Shown here piece by piece: positions 7,914 through 15,929 of a stretch of DNA of 32,154 bases. Below the pieces are notes generated by a model. The model was not told the origin of the DNA, searched no databases, and was given only the letters and a program-made list of their open reading frames with translations. The translations under genes and the position numbers were made by a program. The DNA comes from an uncultured Alphaproteobacteria bacterium (GTDB lineage Bacteria > Pseudomonadota > Alphaproteobacteria > MPNO01 > UBA830): positions 1 through 32,154 of the forward strand of contig CAJWSW010000027.1 of assembly GCA_913046035.1 (NCBI GenBank). The letters are read 5' to 3'. The stretch's first letter is position 1. Every line of letters begins with the position of its first letter.

Positions 7914-8474
7914 TCACGGTTTATCGCCGGTATAATAATCTGGATATTCGCTGCGGATCATCTCGCCGTCCGACGACCACACATGGCATGTATTAATCGG
8001 TGGTCGTGATGTCTTTAGCTGTTTTCCGCCGTGTCCAGGTGCGGAATTGGAAAACTGGATGGTATGCAAGGCTACGGTCGCGAGCGGCCTCAACATGTCT
8101 ACAAGGTGGGCACAACCATGCACGCCACTGAGTTTTTCACGAACTCGACGATTCCAACCTGGACCGATCTTAAGTCCTTTTAGCTTTTGAAAATTTGGCA
8201 GAATACTTGGGCATAGCTGATACGGGCCCGCATCTGTGTGTACTTCTACATCCTGCACAATAAATTTGCTGTCGACTGTTAACCTAATCCACATATCATG
8301 CAATGGCTCTCCAGGCTTAATCTCTCCTCGGAAATTGTTTGTAAAAGGATATGATTTGACATCGGTTAGGTGGCCTTCGATATCCCATTTCCCATCGGTT
8401 CGCCCGTAACTTTGACATTCGATCGATCGCGTGTGTATTGGCTCTCGATCAACTTTAGAAGTCGATAGCGGCAT
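7914..8474 (-). CDS. DUF2889 family protein
   Basis: A 186-residue protein of unknown function. I recognise the DUF2889 family from the order of conserved blocks: HTRSIECQSYGRTDGKWDIEG near the N-terminus, then EPLHDMWIRLTVD, then the C-terminal half with IGPGWNRRVREKLSGVHGCAHL and VDMLRPLATVALHT. Conserved Cys and His residues in GVHGCAHL hint at a metal or catalytic site, but no reaction is established. No signal peptide or membrane segment is visible. It is the last gene of the aroK-aroB-CNNM run, 20 bases after the CNNM stop, so it is probably cotranscribed. The ATG at 8472-8474 begins a normal family N-terminus. Confidence 0.83.
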   Translation of the reverse strand: MPLSTSKVDREPIHTRSIECQSYGRTDGKWDIEGHLTDVKSYPFTNNFRGEIKPGEPLHDMWIRLTVDSKFIVQDVEVHTDAGPYQLCPSILPNFQKLKGLKIGPGWNRRVREKLSGVHGCAHLVDMLRPLATVALHTIQFSNSAPGHGGKQLKTSRPPINTCHVWSSDGEMIRSEYPDYYTGDKP

Positions 8475-8494
8475 TTGTCGGTTCCCAAACCTTG

Positions 8495-9790
8495 CTACTG
8501 TTTAACTTTATTCTCGTTATATGGTTCATCTACCCTGCTGAGCCGAATAGATATTATCCTATTGCGCTGGCGCCTCACTATTTCGAAGCGGAAACCGTGA
8601 AAATGAAATATCTGTCCAATGTTGGGAATAACCTTTGCCTCGTGGATAACTAAACCAGCTAGGGTAGCGACTTCTTGGTCCGGCAGGTCCCAACCAAATC
8701 GGCGGTTTAGATCACGGACAGTCACGCCACCGGCGATTAGATAGGATCCATCCCGTTGTGGACGCACACCGATCGGCACAACGTCGTGCTCGTCCGAAAT
8801 ATCGCCGACGATTTCCTCAAGTATATCTTCCAGTGTCACTACGCCCATAAGTGCGCCATATTCATCGACCACTAGCGCAAAATGCTCTCGCCTTCGCCGA
8901 AATGCATTAAGCTGGTCCAGAAGGGTTGTGGACTCCGGTATAAACCAAGGTGGCGTTGCGATTTTGTCAATATCTAGCGCATCCAAGTCCCCGGTATGGG
9001 CGTGAACCTCGCGCAACATCGCCTTGGCATGCACAACGCCGACAATATTATCCGGTGTGTCACGCCAGATTGGTATGCGCGTAAACGCGCTGTCCAGCGT
9101 CTCCTCAACAATCTGGCTCGTAGGCAGGGAAGCATCGATCATAAAAATCTCACGCCTGTGCTGCATTACCATTTCAACGTCGACGTCAGCGAGGTCAAGT
9201 ATACTGTGCAGCATCGCACGTTCATGTCGGGCCATAGCGCCGCCACCTCGGTGAAGTTCAATAGCACCCCGAAGCTCTTCTACGGTCGCGTTCCAATCGC
9301 GTCCTTCATTGAAATTAACGCCAAACAACCTTTGTATCCCTCGAGTTAGATACTGGATTGCCGACATAACGGGCCCAAGAAGGCGGACTAGCAATAGGAA
9401 AGTCGGCGCGATGGCGAGAGCAATCCGATCTGCATTTCGGAATGCATAGGTTTTTGGAAGAATTTCGCCAAAGATCAGTACTAGCAATGTCATAGAGATC
9501 GTTGCGTAGATAACACCTGTCTCGCCTAACACACTGATCAACACACTTGTTGCGAGTGACGACGCAAGTATGTTGACGAGGTTGTTGCCCAGAAGAATGG
9601 TACCAATCATGTGGTCTTGGTCAGCGCGCAAACGGTTTACCACCCCGGCTCTGCGGCTTCCCTTTGCCTCCATTTGGTGCATGCGCGGGCGAGAAGCCGC
9701 AGTGAGTGCGGTTTCGGAACTGGAAAAAAATCCGGACAGTACAAGAAGGACGGCGATCCCGCCAATCGTCGCAAGCGTCGCTATTTCCAT
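8495..9790 (-). CDS. CNNM/CBS/CorC-domain membrane protein (HlyC/CorC family)
   Basis: A 431-residue inner-membrane protein in three parts. Residues 1 to about 180 form the CNNM (DUF21) transmembrane domain, with the [18 protein letters not shown] and [15 protein letters not shown] signatures. About 200-325 is a tandem CBS pair, with [20 protein letters not shown]. About 340-420 is a CorC_HlyC domain, with [19 protein letters not shown]. The family is linked to divalent cation (Mg/Co) transport or homeostasis; older hemolysin annotations are not supported. The ATG at 9788-9790 is set by an in-frame TAA four codons upstream. A nine-base perfect anti-16S match AAGGAGGTG sits at 9803-9811, which is an unusually long 14 bases from the start when measured from AGGAGG. 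It follows aroB by 39 bases. Confidence 0.9.
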   Translation of the reverse strand: MEIATLATIGGIAVLLVLSGFFSSSETALTAASRPRMHQMEAKGSRRAGVVNRLRADQDHMIGTILLGNNLVNILASSLATSVLISVLGETGVIYATISMTLLVLIFGEILPKTYAFRNADRIALAIAPTFLLLVRLLGPVMSAIQYLTRGIQRLFGVNFNEGRDWNATVEELRGAIELHRGGGAMARHERAMLHSILDLADVDVEMVMQHRREIFMIDASLPTSQIVEETLDSAFTRIPIWRDTPDNIVGVVHAKAMLREVHAHTGDLDALDIDKIATPPWFIPESTTLLDQLNAFRRRREHFALVVDEYGALMGVVTLEDILEEIVGDISDEHDVVPIGVRPQRDGSYLIAGGVTVRDLNRRFGWDLPDQEVATLAGLVIHEAKVIPNIGQIFHFHGFRFEIVRRQRNRIISIRLSRVDEPYNENKVKQ

Positions 9791-9829
9791 GCGGCTATTT
9801 TACACCTCCTTCGCGCCTCTGGTTGCAGT

Positions 9830-10945
9830 TTATTTAGTGATAGCTTCACGCAGCATCTCTTCTACAATTAATGGATTTGCGTCGTGGTTAACCAAGGCAT
9901 CGCCGATAGCCCGAATAAGGATAAACCTGATTTTTCCGTCTTTAACTTTTTTGTCGTGAGCCATGTGCTCGATAAGTTTAGACGCGTCCCATTTTTGATT
10001 TTTCCGGTTCGTGACTGATACTGGTAAACCGATCTCCATGAAGTGTGCGGTGGCGCGGTAAAGATTTTCTGCCGGACACAGTCCCATCCGCACAGAGAGA
10101 TTGAGCGCCATGATCATGCCGATTGCGACGGCTTCGCCGTGAAGCAATGATGCCCCGAACCCCGTTTCGGCCTCGAGGGCGTGGCCAAAGGTATGACCAA
10201 AATTCAGCAAAGCTCTCACGCCGGTCTCGAACTCGTCCTCTGCTACGATCGCTGCCTTTGCTGCGCAACTTGTCTTTACCGCATGCTTTCTTGCTTCGCG
10301 GTCGCCAGCAATGACGGCTTCACCGTTTTGTTCCAGCCAATCAAAGAAATTCGAGTCGCGGATCAATCCGTATTTGACGACCTCTGCATAACCGGCAAGC
10401 AATTCTCGTTTCGGAAGTGTATCGAGCACTGTGGTATCGGCTAAAACTAGTCGCGGTTGATAAAACGTGCCCGCTAAGTTTTTGCCGTGCTTAGTATTAA
10501 CGCCGGTTTTGCCGCCGACAGAGCTGTCCACTTGTGCAAGTAGGGTCGTTGGTATTTGAATGTAGTTTATACCTCGGAGGATTTGGCTGGCTGCGAAACC
10601 GGTTATGTCGCCTACCACACCTCCACCAAGCGCTAGAAGTGTGGAATTTCGCTCAGGCCTCCCATCTAGCACTGCGTTGACGAGGGCTTCAACTGTGTTG
10701 AAATTTTTGTGCTCCTCGCCCGCGGGCAAGATGATTTCCGCGACTTTTAGGTCTTTTTCGCTGAGAGACCGGGTGACAGTATCTAAGTAATGGGGAGCAA
10801 CGTTTTCATCACTAATGATCCAGCAGGTCCCATCTCCCGTGGCAGCGTAAATATGTTCACCAGCGCTTGCTAATAGGCCCTCTCCTATCAGGATATCATA
10901 TGACCTTTTGTCCAGATTGACCTGTAACGAATCTGTAAATTTCAT
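9830..10945 (-). CDS. aroB: 3-dehydroquinate synthase
   Basis: A 371-residue cytoplasmic enzyme that converts DAHP to 3-dehydroquinate, the second step of the shikimate pathway, using NAD+ and a divalent metal. The NAD-binding ALGGGVVGDITGFAASQ, the lysine-bearing VDSSVGGKTGVN, and the metal ligands in YAEVVKYGLI, FNFGHTFGHALE and LHGEAVAIGM are all present, so the active site looks intact. Length is typical. Its ATG (10943-10945) overlaps the aroK stop by four bases, the usual aroK-aroB translational coupling. The two supply successive but non-adjacent steps in aromatic amino acid and folate precursor synthesis. Confidence 0.97.
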   Translation of the reverse strand: MKFTDSLQVNLDKRSYDILIGEGLLASAGEHIYAATGDGTCWIISDENVAPHYLDTVTRSLSEKDLKVAEIILPAGEEHKNFNTVEALVNAVLDGRPERNSTLLALGGGVVGDITGFAASQILRGINYIQIPTTLLAQVDSSVGGKTGVNTKHGKNLAGTFYQPRLVLADTTVLDTLPKRELLAGYAEVVKYGLIRDSNFFDWLEQNGEAVIAGDREARKHAVKTSCAAKAAIVAEDEFETGVRALLNFGHTFGHALEAETGFGASLLHGEAVAIGMIMALNLSVRMGLCPAENLYRATAHFMEIGLPVSVTNRKNQKWDASKLIEHMAHDKKVKDGKIRFILIRAIGDALVNHDANPLIVEEMLREAITK

Positions 10946-11535
10946 TGTTGTGCCGCTGTGTTACTATCGAGGGCGAGACAAAACTGGCGGAGAGCTTCAT
11001 ATACTTTCTCAGCGGTTGTGCCGGGTGGCTCATTACCCGAATTTACAGTTATGTCTGCTTGTGAATAGGTTGGGTGGCGTTGGTTGATGAGGTTTTTAAG
11101 AGTTTCACGTTGATCGCGAACCTGCAGGAGCGGGCGGTTATTACGACGTGACACTCGCTGTAGCAACACATCAAGGTCCGCTTTCAGCCAGATTGATATA
11201 GCATTTTTGCGCGTTCTGCTGCGGGTTTCTTCATCCATGAAAGCTCCGCCTCCCGTAGCGATTACGCGTGGTTTTTCCGATAAAAGGCGAGCGATTACAC
11301 GCCGTTCACCATCCCGGAAAGCCTGTTCGCCGAATTCGGCAAATATTTCGGGTACAGTCCGTTTAGCCGCAGCCTCGATTTCCGCATCGGCGTCGATGAA
11401 ATCCATGTTCAGCCGATCCGCGATGCGCTTGCCAATGCAGGTCTTACCAGCACCCATGAGGCCGACCAGAACAATCGATTTGTCGGTCAGCTCGGCACAG
11501 TTTAGAGTTGGGGAATGGGCCTTTTTTCTTGACAT
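10942..11535 (-). CDS. aroK: shikimate kinase
   Basis: A 197-residue P-loop kinase that phosphorylates the 3-hydroxyl of shikimate with ATP. The Walker A GLMGAGKT is at residues 25-32, the shikimate-binding DAD after FID at 48-50, FRDGE around Arg74, GGGAF at 95-99, and the lid RPLL at 134-137. About 20 residues precede the core, as in other alphaproteobacterial AroK. It is the first gene of a minus-strand operon with aroB, CNNM and DUF2889, and is divergent from the 45-residue membrane protein gene across 260 bases. Confidence 0.96.
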   Translation of the reverse strand: MSRKKAHSPTLNCAELTDKSIVLVGLMGAGKTCIGKRIADRLNMDFIDADAEIEAAAKRTVPEIFAEFGEQAFRDGERRVIARLLSEKPRVIATGGGAFMDEETRSRTRKNAISIWLKADLDVLLQRVSRRNNRPLLQVRDQRETLKNLINQRHPTYSQADITVNSGNEPPGTTAEKVYEALRQFCLALDSNTAAQQ

Positions 11536-11745
11536 CTGATCAATGTCTACATTCTTACGAAAATGTAACCATTGGAGGTTTTACATTCCCAAACGGCGTT
11601 GAAAGCTGCTCGGACAGCGGGTAAGCTGCCCCAAAATCGCCACAAATCTTCATTATGTCACGAATATACGACGTTTTTTACCTTTGTTGCCAGCTATATC
11701 GTATCTGCCAGTGCTCGGTGTTTGGTTTGCCGGGCAGGTTTAATC

Positions 11746-11769
11746 ATTCGCCATAGTCTAGCGGCGAAT
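11746..11769. promoter_or_regulatory. inverted repeat upstream of the small membrane protein gene
   Basis: ATTCGCC (11746-11752) and GGCGAAT (11763-11769) form a perfect 7-base inverted repeat with a 10-base spacer. It ends 26 bases before the ATG at 11796. It could be an operator or a leader hairpin. The rest of the 260-base aroK-divergent gap (11536-11795) shows no promoter I would defend. Confidence 0.35.
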
Positions 11770-11795
11770 CGCAAAACGGGACAGGGTCCAAAGCC

Positions 11796-11933
11796 ATGAG
11801 AATATTGAACTTTATTATTGTGGGTGCGCTTCTCCTTCTTTTCGGAGGGGGATTGTTGCTTGCTGCGTGGGAAATTCCAGTGCCTGCAATTGACATCGAA
11901 CGGACGATTTCGAATGACTGGCTCTCGCGCTAG
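11796..11933 (+). CDS. small single-pass membrane protein
   Basis: A 45-residue protein with one hydrophobic helix: MRILNF, then leucine/glycine-rich residues to about 24 (IIVGALLLLFGGGLLLAAW), followed by a soluble tail with a proline-rich EIPVPAIDIE segment and a basic end. I recall comparable short proteins, with the pattern WxIPxPxxxxEKxIPxxRFPR, at the same place upstream of xerD in Rhodospirillales, which supports it as real. Function unknown. Its stop overlaps the start of the next gene by 20 bases (11914-11933), so the two are translationally linked. No strong ribosome-binding site is visible (AGGGTCC at 11783-11789 is the nearest). Confidence 0.7.
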   Translation: MRILNFIIVGALLLLFGGGLLLAAWEIPVPAIDIERTISNDWLSR

Positions 11934-13728
11934 TTTTCTGGTCGCTGTCTGTCTTACTGCAGGGATTCATTTCCCAATCTCCGCTAGCGCCCAAATTCAA
12001 CTAAACAGTCCATCGGCGGAGACCGGAAAGCCTGAGGCAACAAAGGTTTTATCAGCGCCAGCGTTAGGACCTTCTTCGCCCTCCGCCAATTCGCCATCAC
12101 TCGATAAAATAGCGCCATTGCCGCTCGGAGGGGAGGATATTGTTGTAAACCGGTTAAGTTCTTTGGATCCCGATGCGAATGGTTTGTTATCAGAAAATCA
12201 GGGCGGGTTTCCACCGAATTTCTGGGACGGAACGGAATGGGCGTTTGTCAATGCTCTGATGCCGCGAATGCCAGCAAGTTCATCTAGTGCAGTAGTGCGG
12301 GCCCTCGGCGAACGTTTGTTGGTATCCCAAGCGGCGGTGCCAGCAAATAAGCCAGTCGGTGGCAGCCTCATCTCGCTGAGGGCCGATCGCTTGTTAGCGA
12401 TGGGGAAGGTCGATAAGGCGCTGTCTCTTTTAAAGTTAATCTCCGAGGAACATATAGATGAGGACCTGTCGCGAATTAAGATAGAGGCAATGTTTTTTAA
12501 CAATGACAATGCCGGCGCTTGTTCTGCTGTTCAGAATGAGCAAGGAACATATACAGGGTTTTATTGGTCGCAGGCCCAGGCGTTTTGTTTCGCGCTTTCT
12601 GGCGACCACTCGCGGGCTGCTCTGATCGCCGATCTGATACGCGAACGCGATAATGAGATCGAACCTGCATTTTTTACAGCAATTGACGCGCTCGCAGGTG
12701 CTCGTGAGCAGAGGGCTGCAGCGTTGAAATCGCCAATGGCTCTTCATTTGGCGATGTTGCGCGCCGCAAAGCTTCAAGTTCCTGCCGAAATACTTCAAAA
12801 AGGTACTATCGCCGTGCTGCGGTCGGTAGCACTGTCGCCGAATGCCGAATTGAGTGTTCGACTAAAAGCAGCTGAAAAGGCTTACCGTGCTGGTGCGTTG
12901 AGCGACAAAGAAATTTTAAGGCTCTATACTGGTATTCCGTTTTCGCGGGAAGAACTCAATACTCCTCTCAGTGTCGCTGCGGAGAGCTGGGGGCCGCGCA
13001 GTAGAGCCCTCATTTTGCGTTCGGCAGCTGTTCAGAGTGTGCCATTGGCTCGGGCAGAAGTTCTGCGTCAAGGCTGGCAGCTAGCGCGCGAAAATAATAG
13101 CTATTTAAATTTTGCAGGGCCCAGTGTACCACTCACGCTTGAACTTGATCCAACTATTGAGCTGAACTGGTTTGCTGGCGATGCAGCGCGCGTTCTTTTC
13201 GCCCATGGGGAGATTGACAAAGCGATGGGTTGGTACCGTGCTGCTGACAGCGAAAAAGACGTATCTGAAGAGGCCCGTGCCGCTGCAGAGATGCTTTGGC
13301 CTCTGGCGTTATTGGCGGAAGCATCGAATTCTGTCCCCTTTGACGATAAGCGGTTGAAAGCATGGTATGTTGCCGCACAACAGTCGGATCCTCAAGGCAG
13401 CTCGAACAAGGCACGTGCGTTGTTTGCTCTTATGGCGGCATTGGGGCGACCGGTTTCTGCGCAAGTTCAGCAGTTAATGATCTACGCTCCATTTAGCAGC
13501 GATGAAACGGGTCTTAATGTTGCCTGGCAGAGTGGGCTTAACAGAGCGACAGAAAGTAAACTTCTGGGTGAGGCCGTTCTTCTGGCAGTGGTCGGCGCGG
13601 GCGAGGGTGCAGACGGGACCCTTAAATTGGGAGATGCGCTGCGCGTGATTTCTGCTCTGCGCGCTGTCGGGCTGGAAGAGGATGCGCAATTGCTTGCCAT
13701 TGAAACTGCAATCTCTGTTGGATTATGA
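11914..13728 (+). CDS. secreted alpha-helical repeat-like protein of unknown function
   Basis: A 604-residue protein from the ATG at 11914. The frame is open back to 11818, but the upstream 32 residues look non-coding and overlap the small membrane gene, while MTGSRASFLVAVCLTAGIHF begins a clear signal peptide, cut near ASA at about residue 26. A Ser/Pro/Ala-rich stretch to about residue 75 follows. The rest is alanine/leucine-rich, alternating helices with TPR/Sel1-like character, for example DRLLAMGKVDKALSLLKLI and GEIDKAMGWYRAADSEK. It is expected in the periplasm or on the outer surface. It overlaps xerD by ATGA (13725-13728). I recall such proteins next to xerD in Rhodospirillales, sometimes under the uninformative label antifreeze protein. 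Function unknown. Confidence 0.8.
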   Translation: MTGSRASFLVAVCLTAGIHFPISASAQIQLNSPSAETGKPEATKVLSAPALGPSSPSANSPSLDKIAPLPLGGEDIVVNRLSSLDPDANGLLSENQGGFPPNFWDGTEWAFVNALMPRMPASSSSAVVRALGERLLVSQAAVPANKPVGGSLISLRADRLLAMGKVDKALSLLKLISEEHIDEDLSRIKIEAMFFNNDNAGACSAVQNEQGTYTGFYWSQAQAFCFALSGDHSRAALIADLIRERDNEIEPAFFTAIDALAGAREQRAAALKSPMALHLAMLRAAKLQVPAEILQKGTIAVLRSVALSPNAELSVRLKAAEKAYRAGALSDKEILRLYTGIPFSREELNTPLSVAAESWGPRSRALILRSAAVQSVPLARAEVLRQGWQLARENNSYLNFAGPSVPLTLELDPTIELNWFAGDAARVLFAHGEIDKAMGWYRAADSEKDVSEEARAAAEMLWPLALLAEASNSVPFDDKRLKAWYVAAQQSDPQGSSNKARALFALMAALGRPVSAQVQQLMIYAPFSSDETGLNVAWQSGLNRATESKLLGEAVLLAVVGAGEGADGTLKLGDALRVISALRAVGLEEDAQLLAIETAISVGL

Positions 13729-14678
13729 TTAGCCCGTCGTCCGAGAAATTGATCGAGTTCGAAGTGTCAGCGGACCATCACCTTGAAGCGTTTCTTGAGA
13801 TGATGTTAACCGAGCGCGGGGTTTCGCTAAATACTCTCGATGCATATCGTCGCGATGCTATGCAGTATCTGTTGTTTCTGACACGGGCTGGCACTGACGA
13901 GATAATCGCCGATGCACAACATGTTCGGCGTTATCTGAAAGAACTCGCAGACTCTGGTTTGACTGCTCGCACTCAAGCGCGGAAGCTTTCGGTCATAAGA
14001 CAATTCCAGCGTTTCCTTATTTTACAGGGGCTGCGCGATGATGATCCGACTTCTACTATTGACATGCCGCGCCTTGGCCGCGCCTTACCCAAGGTTCTCG
14101 GTTTTGCCGAGGTAGAGTTACTGTTGGCGGCGGCTCGGGAGACGAAAGGATGGCGCGGCGTTAGGCTGGTGGCGCTTTTAGAGACGCTCTACGCAACTGG
14201 TCTCCGTGTTTCTGAGCTTGTCAGCCTTAAGCTCTCGTCGGTATCGCGGGATGGACGCATCATCACGGTTCGTGGAAAGGGTGGCAAGGAACGCTTGGTG
14301 CCGTTAGGCGACGCAGCTCATGCAGCAATTCAAACTTGGCTGCCGTTTCGCGAGACTATCGTCGTAGCGAGATTAAAAAACGTTCCCTGGCTGTTTCCAT
14401 CAAGAGCCGCCGCCGGGCATTTGACGAGGGACGCATTCGCAAAACAACTTCAGGAACTTGCGAACACTGCCGGCATCCAATGTGACCGTTTATCACCGCA
14501 TATATTACGGCACGCATTCGCCACTCATCTATTGGCTAATGGTGCTGACCTGCGGAGCGTTCAAATGATGCTTGGCCATGCTGACCTTTCAACAACACAA
14601 ATTTATACGCACGTGTTGACCGAGCGACTGAAGTCACTTGTGCAGGACGTTCATCCACTGGCAGGTTTTCGGATTTAA
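13725..14678 (+). CDS. xerD: tyrosine recombinase XerD
   Basis: A 317-residue tyrosine recombinase. The N-terminal SAM-like core-binding domain spans about residues 15-105 and the catalytic domain about 120-310. All catalytic residues are visible: Arg161 (TGLRVSEL), Lys185 (RGKGGKER), His259 and Arg262 (LSPHILRHAFATHLL), His285 (LGHADLSTTQIY) and nucleophile Tyr294. With XerC it resolves chromosome dimers at dif under FtsK control. Its fixed position directly before accA and its length mark it as housekeeping XerD rather than a phage or integron integrase. The start codon overlaps the preceding gene by four bases; accA follows after one base. Confidence 0.94.
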   Translation: MISPSSEKLIEFEVSADHHLEAFLEMMLTERGVSLNTLDAYRRDAMQYLLFLTRAGTDEIIADAQHVRRYLKELADSGLTARTQARKLSVIRQFQRFLILQGLRDDDPTSTIDMPRLGRALPKVLGFAEVELLLAAARETKGWRGVRLVALLETLYATGLRVSELVSLKLSSVSRDGRIITVRGKGGKERLVPLGDAAHAAIQTWLPFRETIVVARLKNVPWLFPSRAAAGHLTRDAFAKQLQELANTAGIQCDRLSPHILRHAFATHLLANGADLRSVQMMLGHADLSTTQIYTHVLTERLKSLVQDVHPLAGFRI

Positions 14679-14679
14679 A

Positions 14680-15636
14680 ATGGCAGAAACACGTGTACCT
14701 TCGTTCCTTGATTTCGAGAAACCTATAGCTGAATTAGAGGGGAAAATAGAGGAACTCCGACATCTAAGTAATGATGGGGGCATCAGTATCGCGGATGAAG
14801 TTGAAAAACTTCAGGTGCGCGTCGACAAACAACTTTCCTACATTTATGCAAGATTGTCGGCTTGGCAGAAAGTCCAGGTGGCCCGCCATCCGGATCGGCC
14901 GCATTGCCTCGACTATGTTGGGACACTTATAACTGACTTTGTCCCGCTCGCCGGAGATAGGTCTTATGCAGAGGATCATGCTGTCATTGGAGGGATAGGC
15001 CGTTTCGAGGGTAACTCTGTTGTTGTGATCGGCCAAGAAAAAGGAAACGACACAGAAACGCGTTTGAAACATAATTTTGGTATGGCTCGGCCAGAGGGGT
15101 ATCGTAAGGCACAACGTCTGATGGGTCTTGCGAACCAATTTTCGCTTCCCGTAATCTCCTTCGTTGATACCGCTGGTGCTTATCCAGGGATTGGTGCCGA
15201 GGAACGCGGTCAAGCCGAGGCTATTGCTAGATCAATAGAATGCTGTTTGGCGCTTACAGTTCCTATGGTCAGTGTAGTAATTGGCGAAGGAGGCTCGGGT
15301 GGCGCCATCGCTATCGCGGTTGCAGATCGAGTATTAATGCTGGAACACTCAGTTTATTCCGTCATATCTCCCGAAGGATGCGCATCCATTCTTTGGCGGG
15401 ATGGCAGCCACGCAGCTGATGCGGCTAATGCGTTGAAACTCACTGCACAAGATCTCTTGGCGCTGGATATTATTGATGAGGTTATTGTTGAGCCGATAGG
15501 AGCCGCTCATCGTAATCGATCGGATACGATAGAGGCCGTTGGCCTTGCTATTTCAAAAAATCTGAAGGAGGTGATTAATGAAGATGGCACCGTTCTTCGC
15601 CAGCAACGCCGAGATAAGTACCTCAAGATGGGATAG
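14680..15636 (+). CDS. accA: acetyl-CoA carboxylase carboxyltransferase subunit alpha
   Basis: A 318-residue subunit that, with AccD, moves the carboxyl group from biotin-carboxyl carrier protein to acetyl-CoA, making malonyl-CoA for fatty acid synthesis. The N-terminus PSFLDFEKPIAELEGKIEEL, the central crotonase-like SFVDTAGAYPGIGAEERGQ and IGEGGSGGAIAIAVADRVLM (oxyanion-hole glycines), and EGCASILWRD are characteristic. The frame is open to 14638, but the ATG at 14680 begins the canonical protein one base after the xerD stop, so the two are coupled. It is the last gene of the 11,796-15,636 operon. No clear terminator follows. Confidence 0.97.
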   Translation: MAETRVPSFLDFEKPIAELEGKIEELRHLSNDGGISIADEVEKLQVRVDKQLSYIYARLSAWQKVQVARHPDRPHCLDYVGTLITDFVPLAGDRSYAEDHAVIGGIGRFEGNSVVVIGQEKGNDTETRLKHNFGMARPEGYRKAQRLMGLANQFSLPVISFVDTAGAYPGIGAEERGQAEAIARSIECCLALTVPMVSVVIGEGGSGGAIAIAVADRVLMLEHSVYSVISPEGCASILWRDGSHAADAANALKLTAQDLLALDIIDEVIVEPIGAAHRNRSDTIEAVGLAISKNLKEVINEDGTVLRQQRRDKYLKMG

Positions 15637-15767
15637 GCTGGCAGTTTTTAAGGTTGCTGGGACGTAAACTCATGCGACCAACCAGTATCGTTTTGGCATA
15701 ATTGTCCGCTGATCGTGCTTTTGAGATTGCGGGGTGATTTGCTAGTAAATAATTTTCATCCGTGGAG

Positions 15768-15816
15768 AGAGGTTTAACTTACTAATCAATAAGTAAGAGA
15801 TCATCGGTTATCCTCT
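15768..15816. repeat. imperfect stem in the accA-secA intergenic region
   Basis: AGAGG (15768-15772) plus TAAC (15775-15778) can pair with GTTA (15807-15810) plus CCTCT (15812-15816). Inside, CTTACT (15778-15783) faces AGTAAG (15792-15797). No U-run follows directly. This is the most structured part of the 293-base gap 15637-15929 between the convergent accA and secA genes; nothing gene-like was seen there. Confidence 0.25.
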
Positions 15817-15906
15817 AAGTAAAAATATATTTTCTTGAGGTAATCTAGAGATCACGAGTAGTACCTTGTGTGGTAGCAATCCTAAACACCTGTTTTACCA
15901 CTCACC

Positions 15907-15927
15907 GCGCACGAGGGCACTCGTCGC
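15907..15927 (-). terminator. hairpin just after the secA stop codon
   Basis: ACGAG (15911-15915) pairs with CTCGT (15920-15924) around a GGCA loop, extended by GCG (15907-15909) with CGC (15925-15927) past one bulged base. It begins three bases after the secA stop. There is no U-tract on the secA transcript, so it could protect the 3' end or assist Rho rather than terminate by itself. Confidence 0.35.
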
Positions 15928-15929
15928 TA

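Noticed and set aside
8495-9790. Hemolysin, by the old HlyC label
   Set aside because: The domain set CNNM-CBS-CorC belongs to cation transport/homeostasis proteins; no toxin features.
11572-11799. 75-codon ORF in the aroK-divergent gap
   Set aside because: Composition unlike coding DNA, no family match, and it overlaps the inverted repeat upstream of the real small gene at 11796.
13725-14678. Phage or integron integrase marking a mobile element
   Set aside because: Full XerD motif set, location directly before accA and absence of att repeats or cargo point to housekeeping XerD.
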